Origin: Tatumella ptyseos ATCC 33301 | GTDB taxonomy: Bacteria; Pseudomonadota; Gammaproteobacteria; Enterobacterales; Enterobacteriaceae | Assembly (NCBI RefSeq): GCF_000735525.1 | Contig: NZ_JMPR01000010.1 | Location: 1 to 35,815 of the forward strand | Direction: 5' to 3' | DNA length: 35,815 nt | Shown here: piece after piece, positions 21,061 through 28,884 of the stretch | How the letters are laid out: each line of letters begins with the position of its first letter | How positions within the stretch are numbered: position 1 is the stretch's first letter | Notes under the pieces: model-generated | The model's database searches: none | Seen by the model: only the letters and a program-made list of their open reading frames with translations | Told to the model about the DNA's origin: nothing | Translations under genes and position numbers: made by a program

Positions 21061-21088
21061 ATTATACGGGGCACTCCTACGATTTCAA
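21061..21088 (-). promoter_or_regulatory. Main promoter of the atp operon
   Basis: On the minus strand TTGAAA (21083-21088), a 16-base spacer and a perfect TATAAT (21061-21066) are followed by TTGCACGG. It lies about 95 bp upstream of atpI, with no gene between. Consensus quality and position support it as the operon promoter. Confidence 0.8.
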
Positions 21089-21503
21089 TCTGTAAGTAGA
21101 GAAAAGGTGAACAATTATTTAAAATTCTTTCTTAAACGGAATTTTGACCCATAATCTTCGCCAAAAATCGCAGACTTACAGCTTTTCGGCCCGTTTTTAG
21201 TCAGGGTTTTCCTCTCGTAAACTGAACTCTTTTCGCGGTACAACAGATACTACTCCCGAAAAATACCTTTAACCTCACATTTAGTGTTGTTATTAAAGGT
21301 TTTATTATTCCATTTTTTTATCAATTATTTTACAAACAGGATAAATATAAAATATATAATCGGGATATTCAGGTTAAAAAATAAGAATAATTTATAAAAA
21401 AACGCTGTAATTTATTCACCATCGAAAGTCCGGGAGTAATACAGGCATTCCCGGGCTTACCCCGGAAATTGAGGTACTGAGTATCATCGGAGGGGTGACG
21501 ATT
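21089..21503. other. Intergenic region between the atp promoter and the microcin-like unit
   Basis: About 415 bp with no ORF I believe. It is AT-rich around 21290-21420. I found no RNA gene, no repeat and no insertion-sequence end. Confidence 0.5.
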
Positions 21504-21533
21504 AAAAAGGGGGATGATGATAATCTATCCCCC
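21504..21533 (-). terminator. Terminator of the microcin-like gene
   Basis: On the minus strand GGGGGAT (21527-21533) pairs with ATCCCCC (21509-21515) across an 11-base loop and is followed by TTTTT (21504-21508). A smaller hairpin, CTGGCGG/CCGTCAG, lies just before it. It lies 63 bp after the stop codon at 21596. Confidence 0.85.
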
Positions 21534-21595
21534 GGAGACTGACGGCATTACCGCCAGTGATGACAAAAGGGATTAATCAGACATAACACCGCTTA

Positions 21596-21889
21596 TCAGG
21601 CGGCGGACTTGCGCTGACCGATAATGCTGATAGCATTTTGTACAATGCCCGTTACCCCTAACCCGATGCCGGCCGTTGCCAGAATAGGCGAGAATCCGAC
21701 GATAGCGGCAATCCCTCCACCTAACAGAGCCCCTGACACTTTAAAGTTCGATTTCAGGTTCAGGCCCGAACATCCGGCATCAACCACTGAACCGATAGCA
21801 AAGCCCATCGTTGCGCCGATAGGACCAGTGAAGAAAGTAAAAAGACCACCGCTTACCTGATTTGTTTCGATCACTGAAAGCTCTTTCAT
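21596..21889 (-). CDS. Double-glycine-leader peptide, class II microcin-like precursor
   Basis: A 97-residue protein I do not recognise as a named gene. Its N-terminus MKELSVIETNQVSGG is a textbook double-glycine leader (compare colicin V, MRTLTLNELDSVSGG), the signal cut by C39-peptidase ABC exporters. The predicted mature 82 residues are glycine-, alanine- and isoleucine-rich and strongly hydrophobic, with GAxxGxxxG-like repeats and a single cysteine (residue 40), ending in a basic tail QRKSAA. This composition matches pore-forming class II microcins. AAGGAT is eight bases before the ATG. It has its own promoter and terminator, so it is monocistronic. No immunity gene or C39 exporter is nearby. 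Alternatives are an export-matched signalling peptide or an orphan remnant. The leader is clear; toxic activity is inference. Confidence 0.8.
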   Translation of the reverse strand: MKELSVIETNQVSGGLFTFFTGPIGATMGFAIGSVVDAGCSGLNLKSNFKVSGALLGGGIAAIVGFSPILATAGIGLGVTGIVQNAISIIGQRKSAA

Positions 21890-21922
21890 AAAATATCCTT
21901 ATATATAAATGACCATATTTCG

Positions 21923-21950
21923 ATTATATGCTCCCGCACACGCCTGACAG
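21923..21950 (-). promoter_or_regulatory. Predicted promoter of the microcin-like gene
   Basis: On the minus strand CTGTCA (21945-21950), a 16-base spacer and a perfect TATAAT (21923-21928) lie 34 bp upstream of the start codon. I saw no Fur box or other operator. Confidence 0.65.
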
Positions 21951-22482
21951 CTTTGCGGAACAGGCTGCAGTAAATAGACTGCGCTGTTAATCTATATCAA
22001 AAAAAAACCTTAGTAAACAATGCGATATATTCAAAAAAATCATTTAATTAACAACATGCAGTTCATGAATAATTACATAAGAAAAAAATGGTTTTTTAAA
22101 TTAAAGGCCGGTGTCACTGTAAAAACAAACAAAAATCAGCCAGTGAAATAAAACCAAAAATATAAATTAATCATAGAGGTAACACTCATTACGGTTAACG
22201 TCCTGGTCCTGCATTCTATAAAACAGATTTACTCATTAGCACTGAAACTATCTTATTCAGTGATCACGACGAATACTCCAGCCCCGATAATCCGGCACGG
22301 AATCGCTAGCACACTATCTGTTAAAATTTCATAAAGCATTAATCCAACGGAAAGCCGTATTTCTGAGAGTTTTTCTGTTCTGGCGGAGTAAATCAGGACT
22401 TAATAACGTTTTTTATGTCAGGCAGGTCACATAAAAAAGTAAAAATAGGACATTAACTACGGGCGGAGGAAACAAACGCGGA
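21951..22482. other. AT-rich intergenic region between rsmG and the microcin-like gene
   Basis: About 530 bp, AT-rich especially at 22000-22170. The longest thing seen is a 31-codon plus-strand ORF at 22056 with no ribosome site, which I do not believe. No immunity-protein ORF, RNA gene or mobile-element end was found. Confidence 0.5.
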
Positions 22483-22505
22483 ATACCGGCAAGGTTTGCC
22501 GGTAT
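22483..22505 (-). terminator. Hairpin downstream of rsmG
   Basis: Perfect ten-base arms ATACCGGCAA/TTGCCGGTAT (22483-22492, 22496-22505) with a three-base loop, 14 bp after the rsmG stop. No T-run follows, so termination may be incomplete or Rho-assisted. Confidence 0.55.
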
Positions 22506-22518
22506 GGGTATTCAGGAA

Positions 22519-23139
22519 TTATTGTTGCTTCAGAATGACCAGGTGCCGCTCACCTTCCAGGTCAGGTACCTGTAATGATATGACGGATTCCAGAACCAGA
22601 TGTTCAGGGAGTGCAGAAAGCTCTTCATCCGGAACCTGCCCTTTCAGTGCATAAAAGCGCCCCTGCCCTGCCGCCGGCAGGTGATGGCACCAGCTCACCA
22701 TATCCTGCAAAGAAGCAAATGCCCGGCTTATCACCCCATCAAACAGCGGCTCGTCAGTAAAAGCCTCAACCCGACTTTGCACCGGCGTGATATTTTCCAG
22801 TTTCAGTTCGTGCTGCACCTGCCGTAAAAAACGAACCCGCTTACCCAGGCTGTCCAGTAAGGTGAAATGTGCATGCGGACAGACAATGGATAGTGGAATA
22901 CCTGGCAATCCCGGGCCGGTACCGACATCTATAAATTTCCGGCCTTCCAGGTAAGGTGCAACAACAATACTGTCCATAATATGGCGGATAAGCATCTGCT
23001 GAGGGTCACGAACGGAAGTCAGGTTATAAGCTTTGTTCCACTTGTCCAGCATACCGACATAACTGACCAGCTGATGTTTTTGCTGATCGGAGAGCGAAAT
23101 ACCAGCGCGGTGAAGTAGCGAGGAAAGAGTATTAATCAC
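22519..23139 (-). CDS. rsmG: 16S rRNA (guanine-527-N7)-methyltransferase
   Basis: Methylates N7 of G527 in 16S rRNA using S-adenosylmethionine (formerly gidB); 206 residues, E. coli 207. The SAM-binding region is [17 protein letters not shown], with [15 protein letters not shown] and [18 protein letters not shown] downstream, nearly identical to E. coli. The start codon is GTG (23137-23139) with AGGAA about nine bases upstream. It follows mnmG after 57 bp, as in most enterobacteria, and is probably co-transcribed with it. Confidence 0.98.
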   Translation of the reverse strand: MINTLSSLLHRAGISLSDQQKHQLVSYVGMLDKWNKAYNLTSVRDPQQMLIRHIMDSIVVAPYLEGRKFIDVGTGPGLPGIPLSIVCPHAHFTLLDSLGKRVRFLRQVQHELKLENITPVQSRVEAFTDEPLFDGVISRAFASLQDMVSWCHHLPAAGQGRFYALKGQVPDEELSALPEHLVLESVISLQVPDLEGERHLVILKQQ

Positions 23140-23196
23140 GAAGGAAATTCCTGTTAGCGGGGAAACCGAATGGTTTCCCCTGCAGTTACTGAAGAC

Positions 23197-25086
23197 TCAG
23201 GCACTTTTACGAAGTAAACCCTGTTTTTTCAGGTAAATAAGCAAAATAGAGATGGCGGCTGGCGTAATACCTGAAATACGTGAAGCCTGACCAATGGAAG
23301 AAGGTTTATGATCGTTAAGCTTCGCTATCACCTCGTTAGAAAGACCATTCACGTTACGGTAATCGAGGTCTGCAGGTAATACGGTGTTTTCATTACGCTG
23401 CTGGCGCGAAATTTCTTCCAGCTGGCGGGCAATATAGCCTTCATACTTCACCTGTACTTCCACCTGTTCAGCGGCTGACGGATCAGCAAGCGCGGGGCCA
23501 AAGCCTGGTAAAGTCATTAATTTTTCGTACGTCAGTTCCGGACGGCGCAGCAAATCTTCACCATTCGCTTCTTTGGTGAGGGAGGCACTCAGTACCGCAT
23601 TGATCTCTTCAACGTTCCCGGACTTAGGATGGACATGGATATCACGTAAGCGCTGACGCTCCAGTTCCACTGATTCCAGCTTCTGGTTGAAATGAGCCCA
23701 GCGTTCATCATCCACCAGCCCCAGTTCGCGACCGATCGCTGTCAGACGAAGATCGGCATTGTCTTCACGCAACATCAGACGATATTCTGCACGGGAGGTA
23801 AACATCCGGTACGGTTCTTTGGTTCCCAGGGTGCACAGGTCATCGACCAGAACACCGAGATAAGCGTTATCCCTGCGTGGGGTCCAGCCTTCTTTGTCTG
23901 CTGAGAAACGCCCGGCATTCAGGCCGGCCAGTAGTCCCTGGGCTGCGGCTTCTTCATATCCGGTAGTCCCGTTAATTTGTCCGGCAAAGAACAACCCGCT
24001 GATGTATTTACTCTCAAGCGTCGGTTTCAGATCCCGCGGGTCAAAGAAGTCATACTCAATGGCATACCCCGGGCGAATAATTTTTGCATTTTCCAGTCCA
24101 TGCATAGAACGGACAATCTGCATCTGGACATCAAACGGTAAACTGGTCGATATCCCGTTCGGATAAATTTCGTTGCTGGTCAGTCCTTCCGGCTCCAGGA
24201 AGATCTGATGGGCGTTACGATCGGCAAAACGCATGACCTTGTCTTCAATCGACGGACAATAACGCGGACCGATCCCTTCGATCACCCCGGCATACATCGG
24301 GCTGCGATCGAGGTTATTACGGATCACTTCATGCGTTTTTTCATTGGTATGCGTGATGTAACACGCCATCTGCTGCGGATGATCACTGGCTTTCCCCATG
24401 AACGAAAAAACCGGCATCGGTGTATCACCGTGTTGCGGCGTCAGCACCGAAAAATCGATCGTTCTGGCATCAATGCGGGGAGGTGTCCCGGTTTTCAGAC
24501 GATCCACGCGCAGCGGCAGCTCACGTAAGCGGCGTGCCAACGGAACTGAAGGAGGATCACCGGCACGGCCACCACTGTAATTATCCAGACCGATATGAAT
24601 TTTACCGTCAAGGAACGTTCCGACAGTCAATACCACGGCTTTTGCACGAAAGCGTAAGCCCATCTGAGTGACAGCACCCACAACCTGATCGTTTTCGACG
24701 ATAAGATCATCCACGGCTTGCTGGAAGATCATCAGGTTAGGCTGGTTTTCAAGCGCAGTACGTACTGCCTGCCGATAGAGTACGCGATCCGCTTGTGCAC
24801 GGGTCGCCCTGACTGCCGGGCCTTTGCTGCTGTTTAGTATTCTAAACTGGATCCCTGCTTTGTCGATTGCCTGTGCCATCAGGCCGCCCATAGCATCGAC
24901 TTCTTTAACCAGATGTCCCTTTCCGATACCACCAATTGCCGGGTTACACGACATTTGTCCCAGCGTATCGATGTTGTGTGTCAGTAGCAGGGTTTGCTGA
25001 CCCATTCGGGCAGCAGCCATCGCTGCTTCTGTCCCTGCATGACCACCACCGATGATGATGACGTCAAAAGGATCTGGATAAAACAT
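23197..25086 (-). CDS. mnmG: tRNA uridine-5-carboxymethylaminomethyl modification enzyme, FAD subunit
   Basis: FAD-dependent partner of MnmE that builds the cmnm5 group on the wobble uridine of several tRNAs (formerly gidA); 629 residues, the usual length. The dinucleotide-binding motif [15 protein letters not shown] lies near residue 8, followed by [23 protein letters not shown] with the conserved cysteine, [19 protein letters not shown], and the C-terminal helical MnmE- and tRNA-binding domain. The ATG at 25084-25086 follows TGAGGT. It flanks oriC on the left, the standard enterobacterial arrangement, and its transcription runs away from the origin. Confidence 0.99.
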   Translation of the reverse strand: MFYPDPFDVIIIGGGHAGTEAAMAAARMGQQTLLLTHNIDTLGQMSCNPAIGGIGKGHLVKEVDAMGGLMAQAIDKAGIQFRILNSSKGPAVRATRAQADRVLYRQAVRTALENQPNLMIFQQAVDDLIVENDQVVGAVTQMGLRFRAKAVVLTVGTFLDGKIHIGLDNYSGGRAGDPPSVPLARRLRELPLRVDRLKTGTPPRIDARTIDFSVLTPQHGDTPMPVFSFMGKASDHPQQMACYITHTNEKTHEVIRNNLDRSPMYAGVIEGIGPRYCPSIEDKVMRFADRNAHQIFLEPEGLTSNEIYPNGISTSLPFDVQMQIVRSMHGLENAKIIRPGYAIEYDFFDPRDLKPTLESKYISGLFFAGQINGTTGYEEAAAQGLLAGLNAGRFSADKEGWTPRRDNAYLGVLVDDLCTLGTKEPYRMFTSRAEYRLMLREDNADLRLTAIGRELGLVDDERWAHFNQKLESVELERQRLRDIHVHPKSGNVEEINAVLSASLTKEANGEDLLRRPELTYEKLMTLPGFGPALADPSAAEQVEVQVKYEGYIARQLEEISRQQRNENTVLPADLDYRNVNGLSNEVIAKLNDHKPSSIGQASRISGITPAAISILLIYLKKQGLLRKSA

Positions 25087-25194
25087 GGAGCAGTACCTCA
25101 GTAGATTAACGGTTGGGAGTCTATCCCGGGGGAGGATTCTACTTAAATTCCCTGACCGGCGAAAGTGGCAGGATCGTTAGGGGTTTAAAAGAAA

Positions 25195-25238
25195 GATCTT
25201 TATTTTATGTATGATCTTTCTGTTAGATCTCTTATTAG
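25195..25238. other. oriC DNA-unwinding element (three 13-mers)
   Basis: GATCTTTATTTTA (25195-25207), GATCTTTCTGTTA (25213-25225) and GATCTCTTATTAG (25226-25238) fit the L, M and R 13-mers that melt when DnaA-ATP assembles. The second and third abut, and the first is five bases apart. Confidence 0.88.
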
Positions 25239-25251
25239 GATCCACTGATCT

Positions 25252-25260
25252 TGTGGATAA
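25252..25260 (-). promoter_or_regulatory. DnaA box R1
   Basis: TGTGGATAA on the plus strand, that is a perfect TTATCCACA on the minus strand, 13 bp right of the last 13-mer. It is the only consensus high-affinity box inside this oriC. Confidence 0.95.
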
Positions 25261-25357
25261 GGGTTTTTTCCTGTTACTTAACAGTGATCTAATAAGGATC
25301 GTATGCTGTGAATGATCGGTGATCCTTTCACGTATAAGCTGAGATCAAAAGGGTGAC

Positions 25358-25366
25358 TTATACACA
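25358..25366 (+). promoter_or_regulatory. DnaA box R2
   Basis: TTATACACA, the same sequence as the E. coli R2 box and at the corresponding place (106 bp after R1). Confidence 0.9.
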
Positions 25367-25392
25367 GGTCGAAAAAGCAGCAAGGGTTATTC

Positions 25393-25401
25393 ATTGGATA
25401 A
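25393..25401 (-). promoter_or_regulatory. DnaA box R3 (weak)
   Basis: ATTGGATAA on the plus strand (TTATCCAAT on the minus), followed by CTACCGGTT as in E. coli at R3. Two bases from consensus, so low affinity is expected. Confidence 0.75.
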
Positions 25402-25431
25402 CTACCGGTTATACGCACGTTTAAGGGTGAG

Positions 25432-25440
25432 TTATACACA
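25432..25440 (+). promoter_or_regulatory. DnaA box R4 (variant)
   Basis: TTATACACA at the position and orientation of R4. In E. coli R4 is the consensus TTATCCACA; here base five is A, which makes it identical to R2. Confidence 0.88.
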
Positions 25441-25479
25441 GAAAAACCGAAAAAAAAGGTCACAAAACAGGACTAATCA

Positions 25480-25516
25480 CCACGGATCATTGGAAATAAA
25501 CGATCAATCACCGTGG
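25480..25516 (-). terminator. Imperfect hairpin between mioC and oriC R4
   Basis: CCACGG (25480-25485) and CCGTGG (25511-25516) pair, with partly extended inner pairing. It lies just beyond the mioC stop, and on the minus strand is followed by a weakly T-rich stretch. It may stop part of the mioC transcription that would enter oriC. Confidence 0.35.
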
Positions 25517-25526
25517 CCAGGGGGAT

Positions 25527-25967
25527 CTAAATCAGTGATATCCACTGTTGAAACCATTCTGTGGCCGGATCCTCAGGCACATCGTGTTCCAGGACATCTA
25601 TTTCCAGTCGATCGCCGATCCGTGTCGCTCCCAATGCCTGTAATTGTTGATCCAGGGTCCGTATAGCACCGCAGAACAGGTCATATTCATGGTTACCGAT
25701 ACCTATAGCACCGTAACGAACGGCTGAAAGATCCGGTTGGGTCTCTGAAAGCGTCTGAAAAAACGGTAACAGGTTATCCGGTATTTCACCGGCACCATGT
25801 GTTGAGCTGATCAGTAGCCAGATCCCTGTCGCCGGTACGTCATCATAAGCAGGCCCGTGCAGAACTTCGGCAGAAAGCCCCTTTGCTTCTGCAATTTCAG
25901 CCAGATCTTCAGCGACGTATTCGGCACTGCCCAGGGTACTGCCTGTGATAAACGTAATATCCGCCAT
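25527..25967 (-). CDS. mioC: Flavodoxin-like protein MioC
   Basis: Short-chain flavodoxin of 146 residues that binds FMN; in E. coli it is linked to biotin synthase activity. The FMN phosphate loop is ITGSTLGSAEYVA near the N-terminus, followed by LLISSTHGAGEIPDNLLPFF and YGAIGIGNHEYDLFCGA. The start was set at the ATG at 25965-25967 (MADITFITG), since the frame extends 22 codons upstream through the promoter region with no homology. AGAGGGAAG lies upstream. It borders oriC on the right and is transcribed toward it, the arrangement known in enterobacteria; its promoter carries DnaA boxes. Confidence 0.96.
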   Translation of the reverse strand: MADITFITGSTLGSAEYVAEDLAEIAEAKGLSAEVLHGPAYDDVPATGIWLLISSTHGAGEIPDNLLPFFQTLSETQPDLSAVRYGAIGIGNHEYDLFCGAIRTLDQQLQALGATRIGDRLEIDVLEHDVPEDPATEWFQQWISLI

Positions 25968-25993
25968 CGATCTTCCCTCTGTTAAAGGCGTGC

Positions 25994-26033
25994 ATTGTAC
26001 GCTGTGATCAAGCAGTGATCCACCTGTGGACAA
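25994..26033 (-). promoter_or_regulatory. mioC promoter with DnaA box
   Basis: On the minus strand TGGATC (26017-26022), 17 bases and TACAAT (25994-25999) make a plausible promoter 27 bp before mioC. A near-consensus DnaA box, TTGTCCACA (26025-26033), abuts the -35. This resembles the DnaA-repressed mioC promoter of E. coli. Confidence 0.6.
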
Positions 26034-26099
26034 CAGGGTTATTCATTTTTTATTTTCTGCGGGAAAGGCGGCCAGTTCAGGGGGCGTTCATGAATAAGG

Positions 26100-26108
26100 T
26101 TATCCACA
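26100..26108 (+). promoter_or_regulatory. DnaA box between mioC and asnC
   Basis: Perfect consensus TTATCCACA in the mioC upstream region, 14 bp past the asnC stop. Probably part of DnaA control of mioC transcription. Confidence 0.85.
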
Positions 26109-26121
26109 ATGGCCCTGAGGA

Positions 26122-26583
26122 TCAGGGCTTGATGGTTCGCATGATCGGATTCTGTAAAGAGATAAGCGTTTCGGTGGACTGAATTTCATCAATGGTTTGT
26201 ATCTTATTGATAAGCACCTGTTGAAGGGCATCGATAGAGCGACACATCACCTTGATAAACACGCTGTAATGGCCGGTGGTGTACCAGGCCTCGACAACTT
26301 CGTCGAGCGCTTCCAGTTTGCTCAGCGCGGCAGGATAATCACGGGCACTTTTTAGAATAATGCCGATAAAACAGCAGACATCGAACCCGAGTTTTTTTGG
26401 ATCAACATCAATGCGGGTACCCAGGATAATCCCGGCCTGACGCATTTTTTCGACACGGACATGAATGGTACCGGCACTCACACTGAACTGTTTTGCAAGT
26501 TCAGCATAGGCCGTTTTGGCATTATTCAGCAGGGCGTTAAGGATATCGCGATCAAGTTGATCGAGTTGCAGCGTATCAGCCAT
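26122..26583 (-). CDS. asnC: Lrp/AsnC-family transcriptional regulator AsnC
   Basis: Asparagine-responsive regulator of 153 residues; in E. coli it activates asnA and represses itself. An N-terminal helix-turn-helix (LDRDILNALLNNAKTAYAEL to GTIHVRVEKMRQAGII, residues 8-55) is followed by the RAM effector domain (CCFIGIILKSARDYP, EAWYTTGHYSVFIKVMCRSIDALQ, IQTIDEIQSTETLISLQNPIMRTIKP), almost identical to E. coli. The start was placed at the ATG at 26581-26583, which has AAGGAAA upstream; the frame extends 22 codons further without homology. The usual divergent partner asnA is absent: ovoA, in the same direction, takes its place. Confidence 0.96.
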   Translation of the reverse strand: MADTLQLDQLDRDILNALLNNAKTAYAELAKQFSVSAGTIHVRVEKMRQAGIILGTRIDVDPKKLGFDVCCFIGIILKSARDYPAALSKLEALDEVVEAWYTTGHYSVFIKVMCRSIDALQQVLINKIQTIDEIQSTETLISLQNPIMRTIKP

Positions 26584-26648
26584 CCTGTTTCCTTCTATAT
26601 CAGGGGTAAGGTAAACAGTGACAGTAATCCCCCTGGCGCAGGCTGGCA

Positions 26649-26678
26649 AGGAATAGCTGACCGGAGCCAGCTATTCCT
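26649..26678 (-). terminator. Hairpin downstream of ovoA
   Basis: Perfect arms AGGAATAGCTG/CAGCTATTCCT (26649-26659 and 26668-26678) with an eight-base loop, nine bases after the ovoA stop. No T-run follows it; it may act with Rho or protect the mRNA end, and it separates ovoA from asnC. Confidence 0.6.
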
Positions 26679-26687
26679 GCCGGGCCA

Positions 26688-28820
26688 CTATTTTTTACGC
26701 CAGAGCGTCAGCTGAGCCAACGTATGCTGATATTTGCGGGACGTTTCTCTGATCACAAAGGGAATGTCCTCCGGCGGCGTAATCTCCTCAAAATCGGCCT
26801 GCAGAATGCGCCGTAATGCCTGTAAGGTTGTCACTGCTTCTCCGTTCTCACGGACTCCGCCCAGCCAGTTCTCTTTAGGCGTATATTCTTCAAGCCAGGT
26901 ATAAGGTGAAGAGAGCAGTAAGATCCCACCCGGACGCAGCATCGGCGTAATGTTCTCCAGAAAACGCCGGGGTTCACGCAGTCTGTCCAGCAGATTTGAG
27001 GCGAAAACCAGGTCAAACGCTCCCGGACGGGCTTTCAGGTTACAGGCATCACCCTGCGTAAAATGTACAGGTCCTTGTGCAGCATAGTCAGGTAAGGCAT
27101 CGTTTAGCTGTAATGTCCGGTAATCCACCAGCTCACCTTCACTCGGGATCTGGTAGCGGAACTCTTCTCCCGCAGAAAGCTTTTCTGCCACATCAATAAA
27201 GCGTGCCGAATAATCCATGCCGGTCACCTGAGAGAAATAACGTGACAATTCAAATGTTGCGCGGCCGGTTGCACAGCCGATATCCAGGGCATGTGCCCGC
27301 GACTCACACCAGGGCAGGGCTTTCTCCACCAGCACTTTCGCATAATTGGCGATACCGAACTTATCCGGACCGTACTGAAAATCCAGATATTGTGAGACCA
27401 TCAGGTCTGTTTCATAGGGGTTCACTTTCTGCGTTTCCTGGTGAGATGAGATCACATACCGGAAACCGGCATGCTGAAAGAAATGCCGTCGAAATGCATA
27501 TCGGGCTGATTTCAGCGTCTCGTTTCCTGTCGAAATGAAGCTGCCGCCTTTAATCAGATTGTGTTTTCCGTCAAACGTCGGTGTCGAAAAATCGTCATAC
27601 AACGGATGTACTTTGAACCCGGGGAAACCACTGATAGGTGTCGTCGTCCACTGCCAGACATTCCCGACGATATCGTAAAACCCCTCCTGCGGAAAAAGAT
27701 CTACCGGACACGGTGAGGCGGCATAGCTTAGATTGATATTTGCAGGCAGAGGTTCACCGGCAGCAGGCTCATGTATGCGCTGACGTAACAGGTACCACTC
27801 TGCTTCTGAGGGGAGCTGGACCGGCTCCCCCAGCATTTCTGCTTTCCAGCGACAAAATGCCGCAGCTTCGAGCTGATTCACTTCGGCTGGCCAGTCCCAG
27901 GGCATCGGGACTTCTTCCGTCATCAGACGTAATTTAAGCTGATCGGGTTGCAATACATCACCCACCCAGAAGGTCGGGTGTTCGGCACGGGCAAACTCAC
28001 GCCATTGCCAGCCTTCTTCGTCCCAGAAACGACGCGTGTGGTAGCCGCCGGCCTGTACAAATGCCAGAAATTCCGCATGACTGACCAGCATTTGGCTGGC
28101 CATAAAGGGACTGACTTCTGTTTGCTGAAAGCCGTATTCATTATCCCAGCCGTACGTCTCATCTTCTTTACCCAGTGATACCGGGCCCCCTTCAATCGTG
28201 ACCAGGCTATTTTCCGGGACCTGTGAGCGCTGATGCCTTGCCCGGGGGCAATGGGGCCAGAACGGAGAGGGCTTTACCTGGCTGAGGGGAAGCTGGCGGA
28301 TGAGCACACTGGAGGTTTCAAGGTGGATCCTTTCATGTTCGATCCCCATCAGGATCACCCATGCCGGGCTGTCCCAACTGACAGGCAGGTCCAGCGGCAT
28401 CTCTTCAATAAAATGAAGCACCTGCTGCTTTACTTTCTGACGGTACGCTTTGACATCGCTGACCGGTGGCCATGGGTAATGCTGGTCATCCAGGTCATCC
28501 CAGCTCATTTCATCCACTCCGATAGCCATCATGGACTCGAGCGTGGCATCAATACGGGTGTCGAGATATCCGCCTGCAATCAGCTTATTAATATAAAAGG
28601 TTGCAGTATGGGCATAATAGAAAATAAGCGGATGCCGCAAAGAAATAGCCTTTGTCGTCCAGGCATCCGGACTCTCCAGGCATTCAAACAGGCTCTCATA
28701 CAGTTCCCAGCTGTGAAGAAAATATTCCAGGATCTGTTGACGTTTTTCTGAGGCATTTTTACCGGTTAAAGGAACCGTATAAGACGGTAAAGGCAGGTGT
28801 GGCTGACGGTCGGGTATCAT
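26688..28820 (-). CDS. ovoA: OvoA, 5-histidylcysteine sulfoxide synthase fused to methyltransferase
   Basis: Ovothiol biosynthesis enzyme of 710 residues. Its N-terminal DinB-like domain supplies the iron ligands, probably His71 (FYYAH) with His162 and His166 in HERIHLE, the family HX3HXE motif. A formylglycine-generating-enzyme-like domain follows (about 205-460: EGGPVSLGK, FYDIVGNVWQWT, KGGSFISTGNE, AFRRHFFQHAGFRYV). The C-terminal part (about 490-710) is a SAM methyltransferase, ALDIGCATGRATFELSRYF, which should methylate the imidazole of the thiolhistidine. The iron-dependent reaction joins cysteine and histidine with oxygen at histidine C5. It lies between viaA and asnC, at the place of asnA. 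An E. tasmaniensis OvoA is the best studied relative I recall. Domain order is complete and no residue loss was noticed. Confidence 0.93.
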   Translation of the reverse strand: MIPDRQPHLPLPSYTVPLTGKNASEKRQQILEYFLHSWELYESLFECLESPDAWTTKAISLRHPLIFYYAHTATFYINKLIAGGYLDTRIDATLESMMAIGVDEMSWDDLDDQHYPWPPVSDVKAYRQKVKQQVLHFIEEMPLDLPVSWDSPAWVILMGIEHERIHLETSSVLIRQLPLSQVKPSPFWPHCPRARHQRSQVPENSLVTIEGGPVSLGKEDETYGWDNEYGFQQTEVSPFMASQMLVSHAEFLAFVQAGGYHTRRFWDEEGWQWREFARAEHPTFWVGDVLQPDQLKLRLMTEEVPMPWDWPAEVNQLEAAAFCRWKAEMLGEPVQLPSEAEWYLLRQRIHEPAAGEPLPANINLSYAASPCPVDLFPQEGFYDIVGNVWQWTTTPISGFPGFKVHPLYDDFSTPTFDGKHNLIKGGSFISTGNETLKSARYAFRRHFFQHAGFRYVISSHQETQKVNPYETDLMVSQYLDFQYGPDKFGIANYAKVLVEKALPWCESRAHALDIGCATGRATFELSRYFSQVTGMDYSARFIDVAEKLSAGEEFRYQIPSEGELVDYRTLQLNDALPDYAAQGPVHFTQGDACNLKARPGAFDLVFASNLLDRLREPRRFLENITPMLRPGGILLLSSPYTWLEEYTPKENWLGGVRENGEAVTTLQALRRILQADFEEITPPEDIPFVIRETSRKYQHTLAQLTLWRKK

Positions 28821-28884
28821 TACTGAAGGGCTCCGCTATGCAAAGGCATATATATACTGACTATAGCAGAGAATCAGCATAGCC

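Larger units (their letters stand above)
25172..25440. other. oriC: Chromosomal replication origin oriC
   Basis: Bidirectional origin between mnmG and mioC. From left to right it has three AT-rich 13-mers each starting with GATC, DnaA box R1, a GATC-dense middle, box R2, box R3 and box R4. I count 11 GATC sites (Dam methylation and SeqA binding) between 25172 and 25346 and three more up to 25527. Strings such as GATCTCTTATTAGGATC and TGAATGATCGGTGATCC are shared with E. coli oriC, and R1 and R4 are 180 bp apart. The expected IHF site between R1 and R2 is not obvious. Limits given are first GATC to end of R4. Confidence 0.96.

Noticed and set aside
22056-22151. 31-codon plus-strand ORF as a possible immunity peptide
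   Set aside because: No ribosome site, no membrane segment, low-complexity Lys/Asn-rich sequence in AT-rich DNA.
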